22,343 nucleotides of DNA from PALSA-1006 sp964571195 (GTDB taxonomy: Bacteria; Pseudomonadota; Gammaproteobacteria; Burkholderiales; Gallionellaceae): positions 1-22,343 of the forward strand of contig CAZNAD010000026.1 in NCBI GenBank assembly GCA_964571195.1. The letters run 5' to 3'. The translations under genes and the position numbers were made by a program. The notes under the pieces are model-generated. The model searched no databases. It was not told where the DNA came from and saw nothing but the letters and a program-made list of their open reading frames with translations. Of the stretch, positions 5,983 to 13,626 are shown one piece after another. How positions within the stretch are numbered: position 1 is the stretch's first letter; each line of letters opens with the position of its first letter.

Positions 5983-8169
5983 TCAAGAATCACTGCATTG
6001 AGCCAGTACGATAGACAAGTCGTCGTGGGCAATATTTTCGCCAAGATGAATTTCTAGCGCTGAAATTATGTTGTCGAACAATTCCTCCGGCTGGGAAATC
6101 ATAGCCAAGGCCTGCACAATCCCATCCCCGAACTGATCTCCTGAAACACTTTCCGTTTCCGTTAAACCGTCAGAACTGATCAAAAGCGCTCCTGAACCGC
6201 CTCGGAATATCTCGGTGGTGGCATCAAATCCATCCATCCTAAGTATGCCCAGAGGAAGATGATTCGAATGAAAGTTATGCAAATCACCATTCTGCTGCAC
6301 ATGAACAACAATAGGAATGCCTCCATTCCACACTTCGACAGCAGAGCCATCGCGGGAAATATGCGCCACCGCCGCAGCGACAAACCGTCCGGGAACTGCA
6401 AGATCAAGCATCGTTTGATTCATTTCCTTGACCATATCCGAAGTCTTGAAACCTCTTTTCACCATGCTGTAAAACACTCTGCTAATGGGCAGCAAATAAA
6501 GCGCCGCTTGCAAACCATGTCCGGTAACATCGGCCAGCATAATTCTCAAATCACCGTTATCATCACGTGCTGCAGCGATAATGTCCCCGCTAAAATAGTG
6601 CGCAGGTTTTTGAAAATACCGGATTTGCGGATCATTAAGCCCATCCGACCCCATGATGTGATCTATCACGGTTTGGGCTGCCACAATATCGTCCATGTCC
6701 CTTTCACGCAGCACTTGCAATTCTGCGCTGGTGGTTTCAGATTTTTGGAGCGCCAAATTCAATCCCTCTTCAGCCTGCTTGAGTTTGGTTATATCGTAGA
6801 ACCAACCCAAGATCGCGTTCTCGCCCCGGTATCGCATAGGCATATAAGAAGCCAATGTCCAAGCTGTTGAGCCATCCGGAATGTTCAGCTCAATCAAACG
6901 GTCAACTATAATTTTTCCTTGCGATATATCGGCAAGAATTTCGTCGTAATCGGCAGGCTGAGCGTAATACTTTTTGGGATCATCGCCTGCCGCATCAGGA
7001 TTTTTGATCAGATCGGAATATCTTTGATTGTAAAAAACGACTCTTTTACCTTCCTCGCCTGCAATTCGAACCGCAATCGGACTCACGTTCAGAATATTGA
7101 GCAGCTGAGTTTCGTTCTGTTTGCGCTTGCGCAATATGTAAATGCGCCCCCCCAGCAGCAAAAGGAGCACCATACCGGAAACGCCAAACAGCACGGCTTG
7201 CCACACCCTCTGATGGGCAAGTTCGTCCAACTCGTGAAGTTTTTCGTAAACATGTAGTTTGAGTTTTGTGTCCCCCAACAATGTATCTACGATTTCAACA
7301 GGCTCATCACTTCCGGTAAAACGGTGTAGTCTGGCCGTATTTCCGCCCCCCCATGCCGAAAAAGAAAGTCGCGGAAAACTATCCCGCTTGTAGCGCGCCA
7401 TGCGCTCATCTCTGGAAAGCAGAGTTATCATCTCATCGAAAAGTGAATGCATTTCAAGCGCTTTGTCCTTTGCAAGGATGATTACGCCATATTCATCACT
7501 AATGAATGCGTTTGCCTGTCCGATTAAATTTGAAAGTGCGGAAAGGTTGATCTTTGTAACCACCACCCCAACAACTCGCGTATCCGAAATAACTGGCGAA
7601 CTAAAATATAGACCCGGAATATTGCTTGTCTTACCAACCGCGTATTGGAATCCCTCATGCCCTTTCATCGCCTCCTGAAAATATTTTCTATTGGCATAAG
7701 TGCCTCCCACAAAGCTCTCGACCTTATCGGCATTGCTTGATGCGACACAATCACCGGCTGAATTGAGGACATACACCACATCCCCTCCCATTGCGGTGGC
7801 AACCACCCCGAGGTACGCATCAAGAGCCTTAAAATTGGCGTTCTGCGACCAATACTTTTTGCCTTGTTCGGGCGACATGCCCTGAAAATGTGCGTTCCCG
7901 TCGAAACGTGATAAGGCGGCAATGACTTTGCTGTCTCTGGCGACAATGGATGGCACACCATGCCGGTTATCTAATATGCGTCCAATGCCTTCTGAGATAT
8001 TGACGGCTTGATAGTTAATGGCGACTGACTTGGACTCAATGAGTTCATTGATGTTTGAAGCAAGAAAAATTCCGGTTACCAACCAAGCTGCCGCCGACCA
8101 TAGCAAAAAAACAACCGCCAGTATGCTAAACACTGTCGCATTTGAATAAAAAAACAGTTTCTGGCGCAT
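5983..8169 (-). CDS. Membrane Cache-PAS sensor with SpoIIE/PP2C phosphatase output
   Basis: A 728-residue sensor phosphatase. A membrane helix at about 13-36 and a second at about 324-346 enclose an extracytoplasmic double-Cache-like domain (about 40-315; YVLNSAGDCVASS, then the YANRKYFQEAMKG block and ISDTRVVGVVVTKI). After it come a PAS domain (about 355-465, ending in GWFYDITKLKQ), a helical linker, and a SpoIIE-type PP2C domain (about 500-728). The metal-binding aspartates are all present: SGD (Asp529), ADVTGHG (Asp547), SDGLTE (Asp667) and HDDLSI (Asp716/717). Such phosphatases dephosphorylate STAS proteins in partner switching, and a STAS gene lies nearby, but that gene looks damaged and no HPK/RsbW-type kinase is in the window. 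It is transcribed towards the HDOD gene. Confidence 0.9.
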   Translation of the reverse strand: MRQKLFFYSNATVFSILAVVFLLWSAAAWLVTGIFLASNINELIESKSVAINYQAVNISEGIGRILDNRHGVPSIVARDSKVIAALSRFDGNAHFQGMSPEQGKKYWSQNANFKALDAYLGVVATAMGGDVVYVLNSAGDCVASSNADKVESFVGGTYANRKYFQEAMKGHEGFQYAVGKTSNIPGLYFSSPVISDTRVVGVVVTKINLSALSNLIGQANAFISDEYGVIILAKDKALEMHSLFDEMITLLSRDERMARYKRDSFPRLSFSAWGGGNTARLHRFTGSDEPVEIVDTLLGDTKLKLHVYEKLHELDELAHQRVWQAVLFGVSGMVLLLLLGGRIYILRKRKQNETQLLNILNVSPIAVRIAGEEGKRVVFYNQRYSDLIKNPDAAGDDPKKYYAQPADYDEILADISQGKIIVDRLIELNIPDGSTAWTLASYMPMRYRGENAILGWFYDITKLKQAEEGLNLALQKSETTSAELQVLRERDMDDIVAAQTVIDHIMGSDGLNDPQIRYFQKPAHYFSGDIIAAARDDNGDLRIMLADVTGHGLQAALYLLPISRVFYSMVKRGFKTSDMVKEMNQTMLDLAVPGRFVAAAVAHISRDGSAVEVWNGGIPIVVHVQQNGDLHNFHSNHLPLGILRMDGFDATTEIFRGGSGALLISSDGLTETESVSGDQFGDGIVQALAMISQPEELFDNIISALEIHLGENIAHDDLSIVLAQCSDS

Positions 8170-8264
8170 CCTGATTTACTTTCTCAGACCTGATTCGCAT
8201 TCACTCTGGGCATGAGAGGATTCTAATCATTTTCTTCAACCCCGTACTATTGACATAGCCAAAT

Positions 8265-8292
8265 AAAAAAGGCAGCCGAAGCTGCCTTTTTT
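8265..8292 (-). terminator. Rho-independent terminator after efp
   Basis: Perfect 6-bp stem GGCAGC (8271-8276) / GCTGCC (8281-8286) with a CGAA loop (TTCG on the transcribed minus strand), flanked by six A on one side and six T on the other. It lies 18 bases beyond the efp stop. The symmetrical A and T tracts could make it work in both directions, but only the minus strand is transcribed here. Confidence 0.9.
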
Positions 8293-8310
8293 GTTACCGC
8301 CGAATCCCGC

Positions 8311-8871
8311 TTAAGCGCGTTTCTTGAATTCGTTGGTGCGGGTGTCGATTTCGATCTTGTCGCCAATCTCGATGAAAGCGGCAACCGGCAATTCAAAACC
8401 GGTGTTGATCTTGGCTGGCTTCATCACCTTGCCGGAAGTGTCGCCGCGCACGGCTGGCTCGGTGTAAACGACTTCGCGCACGATGGTATTAGGCAATTCA
8501 ACCGAGATCGCCTTTTCGTTGTAGAACACCACTTCGCAGGTGTCTTCCATGCCGTCGGCCAGATAGTTCACCGCGTCGCCGAGGTTTTCTTTTTCCACTT
8601 CGTACTGGTTGTAGTCCGAATCCATGAACACATACATCGGATCGGCGTAGTAGGAATAGGTGCATTCTTTCTTGTCCAGAATGATCTGGTCGAACTTGTC
8701 GTCGGCAGCAAAAATCGCTTCGCTGGGCGCGTCGGTCAACAGATTCTTGAATTTGAATTTCACCACCGAGCCGCTACGGCCAGAGCGGCTGTACTCAGCC
8801 TTTTGTACGACCAGTGGCTGATCCTTGACCATGACCACGTTACCTGCACGGAGTTCTTGAGCGATTTTCAT
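8311..8871 (-). CDS. efp: Translation elongation factor P
   Basis: EF-P, 186 residues, enters the ribosomal E site and relieves stalling at polyproline stretches. It has the full three-domain family length: the KOW-like N-terminal domain (MKIAQELRAGNVVMV), then the OB-fold domains ending TGFELPVAAFIEIGDKIEIDTRT. Residue 32 is arginine in the loop SRSGRSGS, not lysine, which marks the rhamnosylated EF-P subfamily served by EarP rather than the EpmA lysine pathway. The frame is open 15 codons further upstream, but the family start is the ATG at 8871. It follows earP by 16 bases and is closed by a terminator. Confidence 0.97.
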   Translation of the reverse strand: MKIAQELRAGNVVMVKDQPLVVQKAEYSRSGRSGSVVKFKFKNLLTDAPSEAIFAADDKFDQIILDKKECTYSYYADPMYVFMDSDYNQYEVEKENLGDAVNYLADGMEDTCEVVFYNEKAISVELPNTIVREVVYTEPAVRGDTSGKVMKPAKINTGFELPVAAFIEIGDKIEIDTRTNEFKKRA

Positions 8872-8887
8872 TTGAGTCTGCCTAAAG

Positions 8888-10213
8888 CTAAATTTTGAAG
8901 GCGCGGATTCTACCAACTTCGCGGGAAAAATCCAGCAAATTCAAAGCAAGGTTGTTGCCGGACAATTTGGCCGACCATGCCTGAGCATGTCGCGCCAGCT
9001 CAAGGCCTTGTGCGGCAAATGCCTGCCACGCAACGGCGATGTCCCCCTCCCCGTTCCAAGCCAGCCACAGGGCTTCGTTCGCCTGACGCATCGGGGCAGG
9101 CAATTCCGCGCCATACAAGCCGCTCAAAGCACGCAACTTCTGCATATGCACACCGTCATGCTGCGGATAGATATGCCAGACAAAAGGCCGTCCCGCCCAT
9201 TGCGCCCGCACACAGGAATCCTCACCACGCACGAAATTGATGTCGCACGCCCACAACAACTCGTCGTAGCGCTCCTGTTCGACGAAGGGCAACACAAACA
9301 CGCGCAGATTGCCGCGCTGCCACACATCGCCCGCCTTGCCTGACACCATCCCGAAGAAAGCCGCCACTTGCGGTAGCACGCGACCTTCCGGCACACAGCA
9401 CACCACCGGCGTTGCGCCTTGCTCCCATACCCGCAGCAAGCCCGCGACAGCCTCGTTTTCGTAGCTGAACAAGGAGACACGCAGCTCGCCAGCAGCTCGC
9501 TCTGGCACATTCAGGCTGCGCCAATAAGCTTGCTGCTGGGCAGCATCCGCTTGAAACGCATCACGCCGAGCCAACAGCTCGCGCTCCAGCAACAGCCCCC
9601 CGGTCTTTTGCGTGAAGCCGGGGAAAAAGAAATATTTGGTCAGGGGTAAACGCAGATGCGGCGAAGGCAACTTGTGCGCCCCCTCTACCCAATCCTCGGC
9701 AGAGAGATATTCAAGATTCAGCCACACCGGCTTAGTTTCCCGTGCCGCCATCGCTTCGACATACGACTCCGGCAGTTTGCAGGCAAAGGCTTCGATCACC
9801 AGATCGGCTGTCACCCTCTCCCCCAGCCCCTCTCCCGCAAGCGGGAGAGGGTGGCCGACAGGCCGGGAGAGGGTTTGCCAAGAGCACGACGTATCCCAGT
9901 GTCGCACCTGCACCCCCGACACGTTAATGGCAAAGTCAGCCGATTGCGGGAGGGGGTGCAATGCAGTTGCTCCCGCACCCACCAGCTCCGCCGCACCGGG
10001 TCGCAACTGCACCCCGCGACAATATTGCCCATCCAGCGCCGCATCCACCTCCGGGCACAGCTTGGCAAAGCTGTGCAGGTCATCCACCCACAAGCGCACT
10101 TGCATGCCGTGCTCGTTAGCCAACTGCCGCGCCAAGCGCCAGCTCACGCCGATGTCGCCGTAGTTATCCACCACGGCACAGAAGATGTCACAGGTTTCAG
10201 GATTGGAAGTCAT
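8888..10213 (-). CDS. earP: EF-P arginine-32 rhamnosyltransferase
   Basis: EarP transfers rhamnose from dTDP-beta-L-rhamnose to Arg32 of EF-P, which activates the factor. The inverting GT-B fold is recognisable by the N-terminal FCAVVDNYGDIGVSWRLARQL (Asp16 and Asp20 correspond to the catalytic-loop aspartates of characterised EarP), the VWLNLEYLSAEDWVE block, LPLTKYFFFPGFTQKTGGLL at about 195-215, and the nucleotide-sugar motif FVRGEDSCVRAQWAGRPFVW with Glu331. At 441 residues it is longer than usual (roughly 370-400 in the family). Part of the excess is a 21-codon palindromic element translated at about 114-134 (HPLPLAGEGLGERV). The gene sits directly upstream of efp, as in other EarP-containing bacteria. 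Confidence 0.95.
   Translation of the reverse strand: MTSNPETCDIFCAVVDNYGDIGVSWRLARQLANEHGMQVRLWVDDLHSFAKLCPEVDAALDGQYCRGVQLRPGAAELVGAGATALHPLPQSADFAINVSGVQVRHWDTSCSWQTLSRPVGHPLPLAGEGLGERVTADLVIEAFACKLPESYVEAMAARETKPVWLNLEYLSAEDWVEGAHKLPSPHLRLPLTKYFFFPGFTQKTGGLLLERELLARRDAFQADAAQQQAYWRSLNVPERAAGELRVSLFSYENEAVAGLLRVWEQGATPVVCCVPEGRVLPQVAAFFGMVSGKAGDVWQRGNLRVFVLPFVEQERYDELLWACDINFVRGEDSCVRAQWAGRPFVWHIYPQHDGVHMQKLRALSGLYGAELPAPMRQANEALWLAWNGEGDIAVAWQAFAAQGLELARHAQAWSAKLSGNNLALNLLDFSREVGRIRAFKI
9812..9874 (-). repeat. 63-base palindromic element inserted in frame in earP
   Basis: Nested inverted repeats: an inner 9-bp stem CTCTCCCGC (9831-9839, approximately) against GCGGGAGAG with an AA loop, and outer arms CCCTCTCCC (9814-9822) and GGGAGAGGG (9865-9873). 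The length is 63 bases, exactly 21 codons, so the earP frame is preserved. Its translation resembles the mnmC elements: Pro-rich start and a GEGxGE core. Confidence 0.85.
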
Positions 10214-10413
10214 CGTGTGATTCTAGTCTCTTAACCAGCTGATGCTGCACAACGTAATGGAAATTTACGCAACACGCTCCTGGCTACTTGATCTCGCTCC
10301 ATTACGCTGACTATCACTCATCAATTCGATTGCCCGGAAAAATTAAGATGCCTTGCTATCTATTCCCAACAGGATTAGTCTGGTATCACCCATACTCCCC
10401 GAGGAGGTGTGCC

Positions 10414-10602
10414 ATGAAACCCCGTCCACAATCCCAGTCCGAACTCGTTTCCTGTGAGATATGCAAACAAGAGGTGCCGCTATCTGAAGCCAAGAACTTT
10501 GAGGCCGAGGACTATGTAGCTCATTTTTGCGGCATCGAATGCTACTCCGAATGGAAACATCAGAGTAAAACTGCCCCTAAGCAGACCGGAAAGCAGCATT
10601 GA
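10414..10602 (+). CDS. Small zinc-ribbon protein, DUF3330-like
   Basis: A 62-residue protein with two cysteine pairs: CEIC at 14-17 and, after FCGIEC, Cys39 and Cys44, with a nearby His38. This is a treble-clef or zinc-ribbon-like arrangement; the sequence SCEICKQEVPLSEAKNFEAEDYV resembles DUF3330, whose function is unknown. The frame extends upstream to 10288, but the ATG at 10414 has an excellent GAGGAGGTG ribosome site 4-12 bases before it, so I start there. The 200 bases upstream hold no gene. The charged, Lys/Gln-rich tail (49-62) is likely disordered. Confidence 0.7.
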   Translation: MKPRPQSQSELVSCEICKQEVPLSEAKNFEAEDYVAHFCGIECYSEWKHQSKTAPKQTGKQH

Positions 10603-10639
10603 ACATTAAAACAAGGCATCCGCTGCGGCACGTATCTGG

Positions 10640-11053
10640 TCAGGGTGCGCGCCGCGTGTTGGTGTGTCCGCTCAGCCGATAGAACAGATAAGGAGCGAGC
10701 AGCACCCACAACAGAATGAGCGGCCATAAACGCCCGCTCGCCATATCGTAGTTCGCCAACAAAACCTCCCACGAATGCCCACCAACGTAATGGAAGAACA
10801 GAAATTCGAACGCCAGCGTCAGCAACATCCAGAACGCACCGATGAACCACGCCTCGCGTGCCGAAGCAGGCGGCCAGCGTTTCACGAACTGATGGATGAC
10901 GATAGCGAATAGCAGGATGCCGATCACACAGGAAATCTGATGCGCGACTAGTTCGGAGAGATGTTTGCCATAAGTGAAGTCGCGCAATCCACCGTTGATG
11001 ATGGCGACGACCAGCAACACGAACCAAGCGATTAGGTAGCGAGGCTTCATCAT
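10640..11053 (-). CDS. Small four-helix integral membrane protein of unknown function
   Basis: A 137-residue (136 from the next Met) membrane protein with four predicted transmembrane helices, around residues 6-19, 34-52, 63-82 and 108-126, in the order short-loop, short-loop. A positively charged RxxLSGHTNTRR tail suggests a cytoplasmic C-terminus. It resembles uncharacterised conserved membrane proteins; I do not assign a family. ATGATGA at 11048-11053 overlaps the stop of the flavin reductase-like gene, so the two are translationally coupled; the longer upstream frame is inside that gene and is not the start. Confidence 0.6.
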   Translation of the reverse strand: MMKPRYLIAWFVLLVVAIINGGLRDFTYGKHLSELVAHQISCVIGILLFAIVIHQFVKRWPPASAREAWFIGAFWMLLTLAFEFLFFHYVGGHSWEVLLANYDMASGRLWPLILLWVLLAPYLFYRLSGHTNTRRAP

Positions 11054-11586
11054 GCCATTTTCGAGGGCAGCTTGATCGTATCGCCCGCCACCATAAACAC
11101 GCCGTTGCCTTGGTGATGCAATGTGCGCGGGTTCTTTTGCGCGGGGTCTATCCAAGCCTTGACCACTTCCAGCACAAAAAAATTGTACTTATTCACCATT
11201 CGCGTATCGGCCACTCTGCATTCGAGATTGGCATAACACTCGGCGATCAGCGGCGCAGCCACCTGCGCGGCGGGCATCGCCGTCAGCTTGAATTTCTTGA
11301 ACTTATCCACCTTGCTGCCCGAACAATTACCGATACCCACCACCTGCTTCGCCAACTCGGCGGACGGAATACTCAGCACGCACTCTTTGGTTTTGCGCAG
11401 CGCCTCAAAACTGAAATTGCGCCCGCTAACCACGCACCCCACCAGCGGCGGCACAAATTCCATCATCGTGTGCCACGATTGGGTCATGATGTTGGTCTGG
11501 CCTTTGTGGGAGGTTGTTACCAGCACGACGGGGCCGGGCTCCAGTAGTTGGTAAACACGGGATAGAGGAAAAGATTTTTTCGTCAT
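11050..11586 (-). CDS. Flavin reductase-family (FMN-binding) protein
   Basis: A 178-residue protein with the split-barrel FMN-binding fold of PF01613: PGPVVLVTTSHKGQTNIMTQSWHT at about 18-41 and SGRNFSFEALRKTKECVLSIP, with NLECRVADT and a C-terminal VFMVAGDTIKL. Family members reduce flavin with NAD(P)H or bind it as a cofactor; the substrate here is unknown. It is the first gene of a pair with the small membrane protein (4-base overlap), so the two may act together at the membrane. A plausible promoter lies just upstream. Confidence 0.82.
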   Translation of the reverse strand: MTKKSFPLSRVYQLLEPGPVVLVTTSHKGQTNIMTQSWHTMMEFVPPLVGCVVSGRNFSFEALRKTKECVLSIPSAELAKQVVGIGNCSGSKVDKFKKFKLTAMPAAQVAAPLIAECYANLECRVADTRMVNKYNFFVLEVVKAWIDPAQKNPRTLHHQGNGVFMVAGDTIKLPSKMA

Positions 11587-11610
11587 CGTTACTATCTTTT
11601 TACCGATGAA

Positions 11611-11639
11611 ATTGTAGAGCCACCTTTATCTCTATCCAA
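11611..11639 (-). promoter_or_regulatory. Candidate promoter of the flavin reductase gene
   Basis: Minus-strand TTGGAT (-35, 11634-11639), 17-base spacer, TACAAT (-10, 11611-11616; five of six). It lies about 25 bases upstream of the start codon, giving a short leader. The -35 is weak. Confidence 0.4.
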
Positions 11640-11680
11640 AAAACTTGGGCAGATTAGATGAAGCGAGTGATACACAATGT

Positions 11681-12433
11681 TTAGACGGGAATTTTTATTG
11701 AATTTATTTGAAACAAATCGTTGATTTTATCTGTCTCGATTTTCGCTGTAATGTGACCAATGTTCCCAATTTTTATACATATTGGTTCGTCATCCATTGT
11801 TTTGGGATTTATACAAATTCGAAATTCATTTTGATAGTTAAATTTTTTCTGTTTTTTGAATGGGATGTCTTTTACCTCGATTTCACCGTGGAATAATTCC
11901 TCGTCATAATATTCAACTAACTTGGCTTTACAAACAAAGTCTGCGTTTCGAAGTGATTCTTTCAGGTGATCCAAAAATTGAGTTGCAGGAGTAATGACAG
12001 CAAACTTCCCAAAGTTTAAGCACCTCGAATCAATTTCAATTTGTCTTTTCAATATTTCAGCTTCATCTTCTAAATATTCGATCTTTCCATCGACACATTC
12101 AAAACCACTTGTATGGATCGCATACATACAAAATACATGCAAGTAATTATGGTAGTCATATGACATTGATACAGGGCCAGCTAAATCTTTCTGAGTAATC
12201 TCTATATCTCCAATTTCTGAAACCTTTAACTTAATTGAGATATCGTCAGGCTGCCACCACATTGCAACGGCTTCATTCGCATCAGGACGCCCATCATTGC
12301 TTTCCTCTTCGATTCTCTTAAAGAATGAAAGTCTATTTAAATATAACGTCCCGTCCATAAATTGATCGGCATACCGTTCTTCTGAAAAGAATTTAACTAA
12401 ATACCAAATGACCTTATTCTCATCACTCCGCAT
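11681..12433 (-). CDS. AT-rich hypothetical protein, unassigned family
   Basis: A 250-residue soluble protein that I do not recognise for certain; its opening YLVKFFSEERYADQFMDGTLYLNRLSFFKR loosely recalls DUF2971-like proteins (a short element followed by a substrate or toxin-like core of unknown function). Other features are EAVAMWWQPDDI, HVFCMYAIHTSGF, a charged segment DEAEILKRQIEIDSR, and QNEFRICINP near the end. There is no signal peptide or membrane helix. Base composition is strikingly AT-rich compared with the flanking genes, which points to horizontal acquisition. The ATG at 12433 is inside the end of the permease gene (11-base overlap), with GGAGG at 12440-12444 six bases before it. 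Function not known. Confidence 0.65.
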   Translation of the reverse strand: MRSDENKVIWYLVKFFSEERYADQFMDGTLYLNRLSFFKRIEEESNDGRPDANEAVAMWWQPDDISIKLKVSEIGDIEITQKDLAGPVSMSYDYHNYLHVFCMYAIHTSGFECVDGKIEYLEDEAEILKRQIEIDSRCLNFGKFAVITPATQFLDHLKESLRNADFVCKAKLVEYYDEELFHGEIEVKDIPFKKQKKFNYQNEFRICINPKTMDDEPICIKIGNIGHITAKIETDKINDLFQINSIKIPV

Positions 12434-13622
12434 GCAACGCCTCCACCGGATCGAGCCGAGCCGCGCGTAGCGCGGGCGCGACACCCGCCGCAAGGCCGAT
12501 GCTGACGGCGGTGCATTCGGCGAGGAACACATACAGCCACGGGGTATGTACAGGGAACGAGGGCGCGAAGAAATGCACGGTCTGGGCGATGCCGATACCG
12601 ACGGCCAAGCCCAGTATGCCGCCCAGCGCGGAGAGCATCATGGCTTCGCCCAAAAACAATATCAGCACTTGTTTTTCCTGCGCGCCGAGTGCACGCAGCA
12701 GACCGATCTCGGCGGTGCGTTCGGTGACGGCCATGGTCATGATGGTGAGGATGCCGACTGCGCCGACCAAGAGCGAGATGCCGCCCAATGCGGCCACGGC
12801 AAAGGTGAGAATGTCGAGCACGGAACTCAACACTTCCAGCGCCTGTTCCTGCGAGATGAGGGTGAAGTCTTCGCGCCCATGCCGCTCTTTAAGGCGCTCG
12901 GTGAGGATACGGATGACGATGTCCGCATCGACATCGGCGCGATAACTGACGTTGACTTCCATCAGGCCGGGGCGGTTGAACAGCTCCATCGCGCGCGCGG
13001 CGGGAATGAACACGGCATCATCCATGTCCATGCCGAGGATCTGCCCTTTCGATTCCATCACGCCAATGACGCGATAACGTTGCCCGCCGACACGCAGGTA
13101 CTGCCCGAGCGGGTTCATTTCGGGAAATAGTTCCTGTTGAATCTTCGCGCCGATCACGACCTGCGCGCGCGCCTGTTCGTTGTCTTCGTCCGTCCAGAAG
13201 CTGCCGCTCTGCACCTTCATGGTGAAGGCTTTGCTGAAGTCGCGCCCCTCGCCCAGCACCATGGTGCGCCGCGTCCGGCCATTGGCGCGCACTTCGGCGT
13301 TGCCCGCGATGCCGGGAATGACGTATTCCACATAAGGCAGGCGGCGCAAGGCATCCGCGTCTTCCAGCGTGATCGGGCGCACCGAACCGAAGATGCCGAC
13401 GTTGCCGCCCTGCGTCTGCGTCTTGCCGGGCTGTACGCTGATGATATTGGTGCCGAACTGCGAGAACTCGGACAGCATGAACTGGTGCAGCCCCTCGCCG
13501 ATGGAGGTGAGCAAAATCACGGCAGCGATACCAATAGCGATGCCGAGACCGGTAAGGAAGCTGCGCATCCGGTAGGTAAGGAAGCTGGAGGTGGTGAGGT
13601 TGATCAGGTCACGGAATAACAT
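12423..13622 (-). CDS. MacB/FtsX-type ABC exporter permease (second)
   Basis: A 399-residue permease of a MacB-like exporter: an N-terminal membrane helix (about 18-42; SFLTGLGIAIGIAAVILLTSIGEG), a periplasmic MacB-PCD domain (about 50-260), and three C-terminal helices, with the FtsX signature of the exporter core RTAEIGLLRALGA (about 302-314) and a final RAARLDPVEALHAE. It lacks an ATPase domain; the ATPase is a separate gene upstream. The ATG at 13622 has AGGGAAG about 10 bases before it and starts 4 bases after the first permease stop. The upstream TTG at 13640 is a less likely start. Its paralogue is the first permease. Confidence 0.87.
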   Translation of the reverse strand: MLFRDLINLTTSSFLTYRMRSFLTGLGIAIGIAAVILLTSIGEGLHQFMLSEFSQFGTNIISVQPGKTQTQGGNVGIFGSVRPITLEDADALRRLPYVEYVIPGIAGNAEVRANGRTRRTMVLGEGRDFSKAFTMKVQSGSFWTDEDNEQARAQVVIGAKIQQELFPEMNPLGQYLRVGGQRYRVIGVMESKGQILGMDMDDAVFIPAARAMELFNRPGLMEVNVSYRADVDADIVIRILTERLKERHGREDFTLISQEQALEVLSSVLDILTFAVAALGGISLLVGAVGILTIMTMAVTERTAEIGLLRALGAQEKQVLILFLGEAMMLSALGGILGLAVGIGIAQTVHFFAPSFPVHTPWLYVFLAECTAVSIGLAAGVAPALRAARLDPVEALHAE

Positions 13623-13626
13623 GGCA

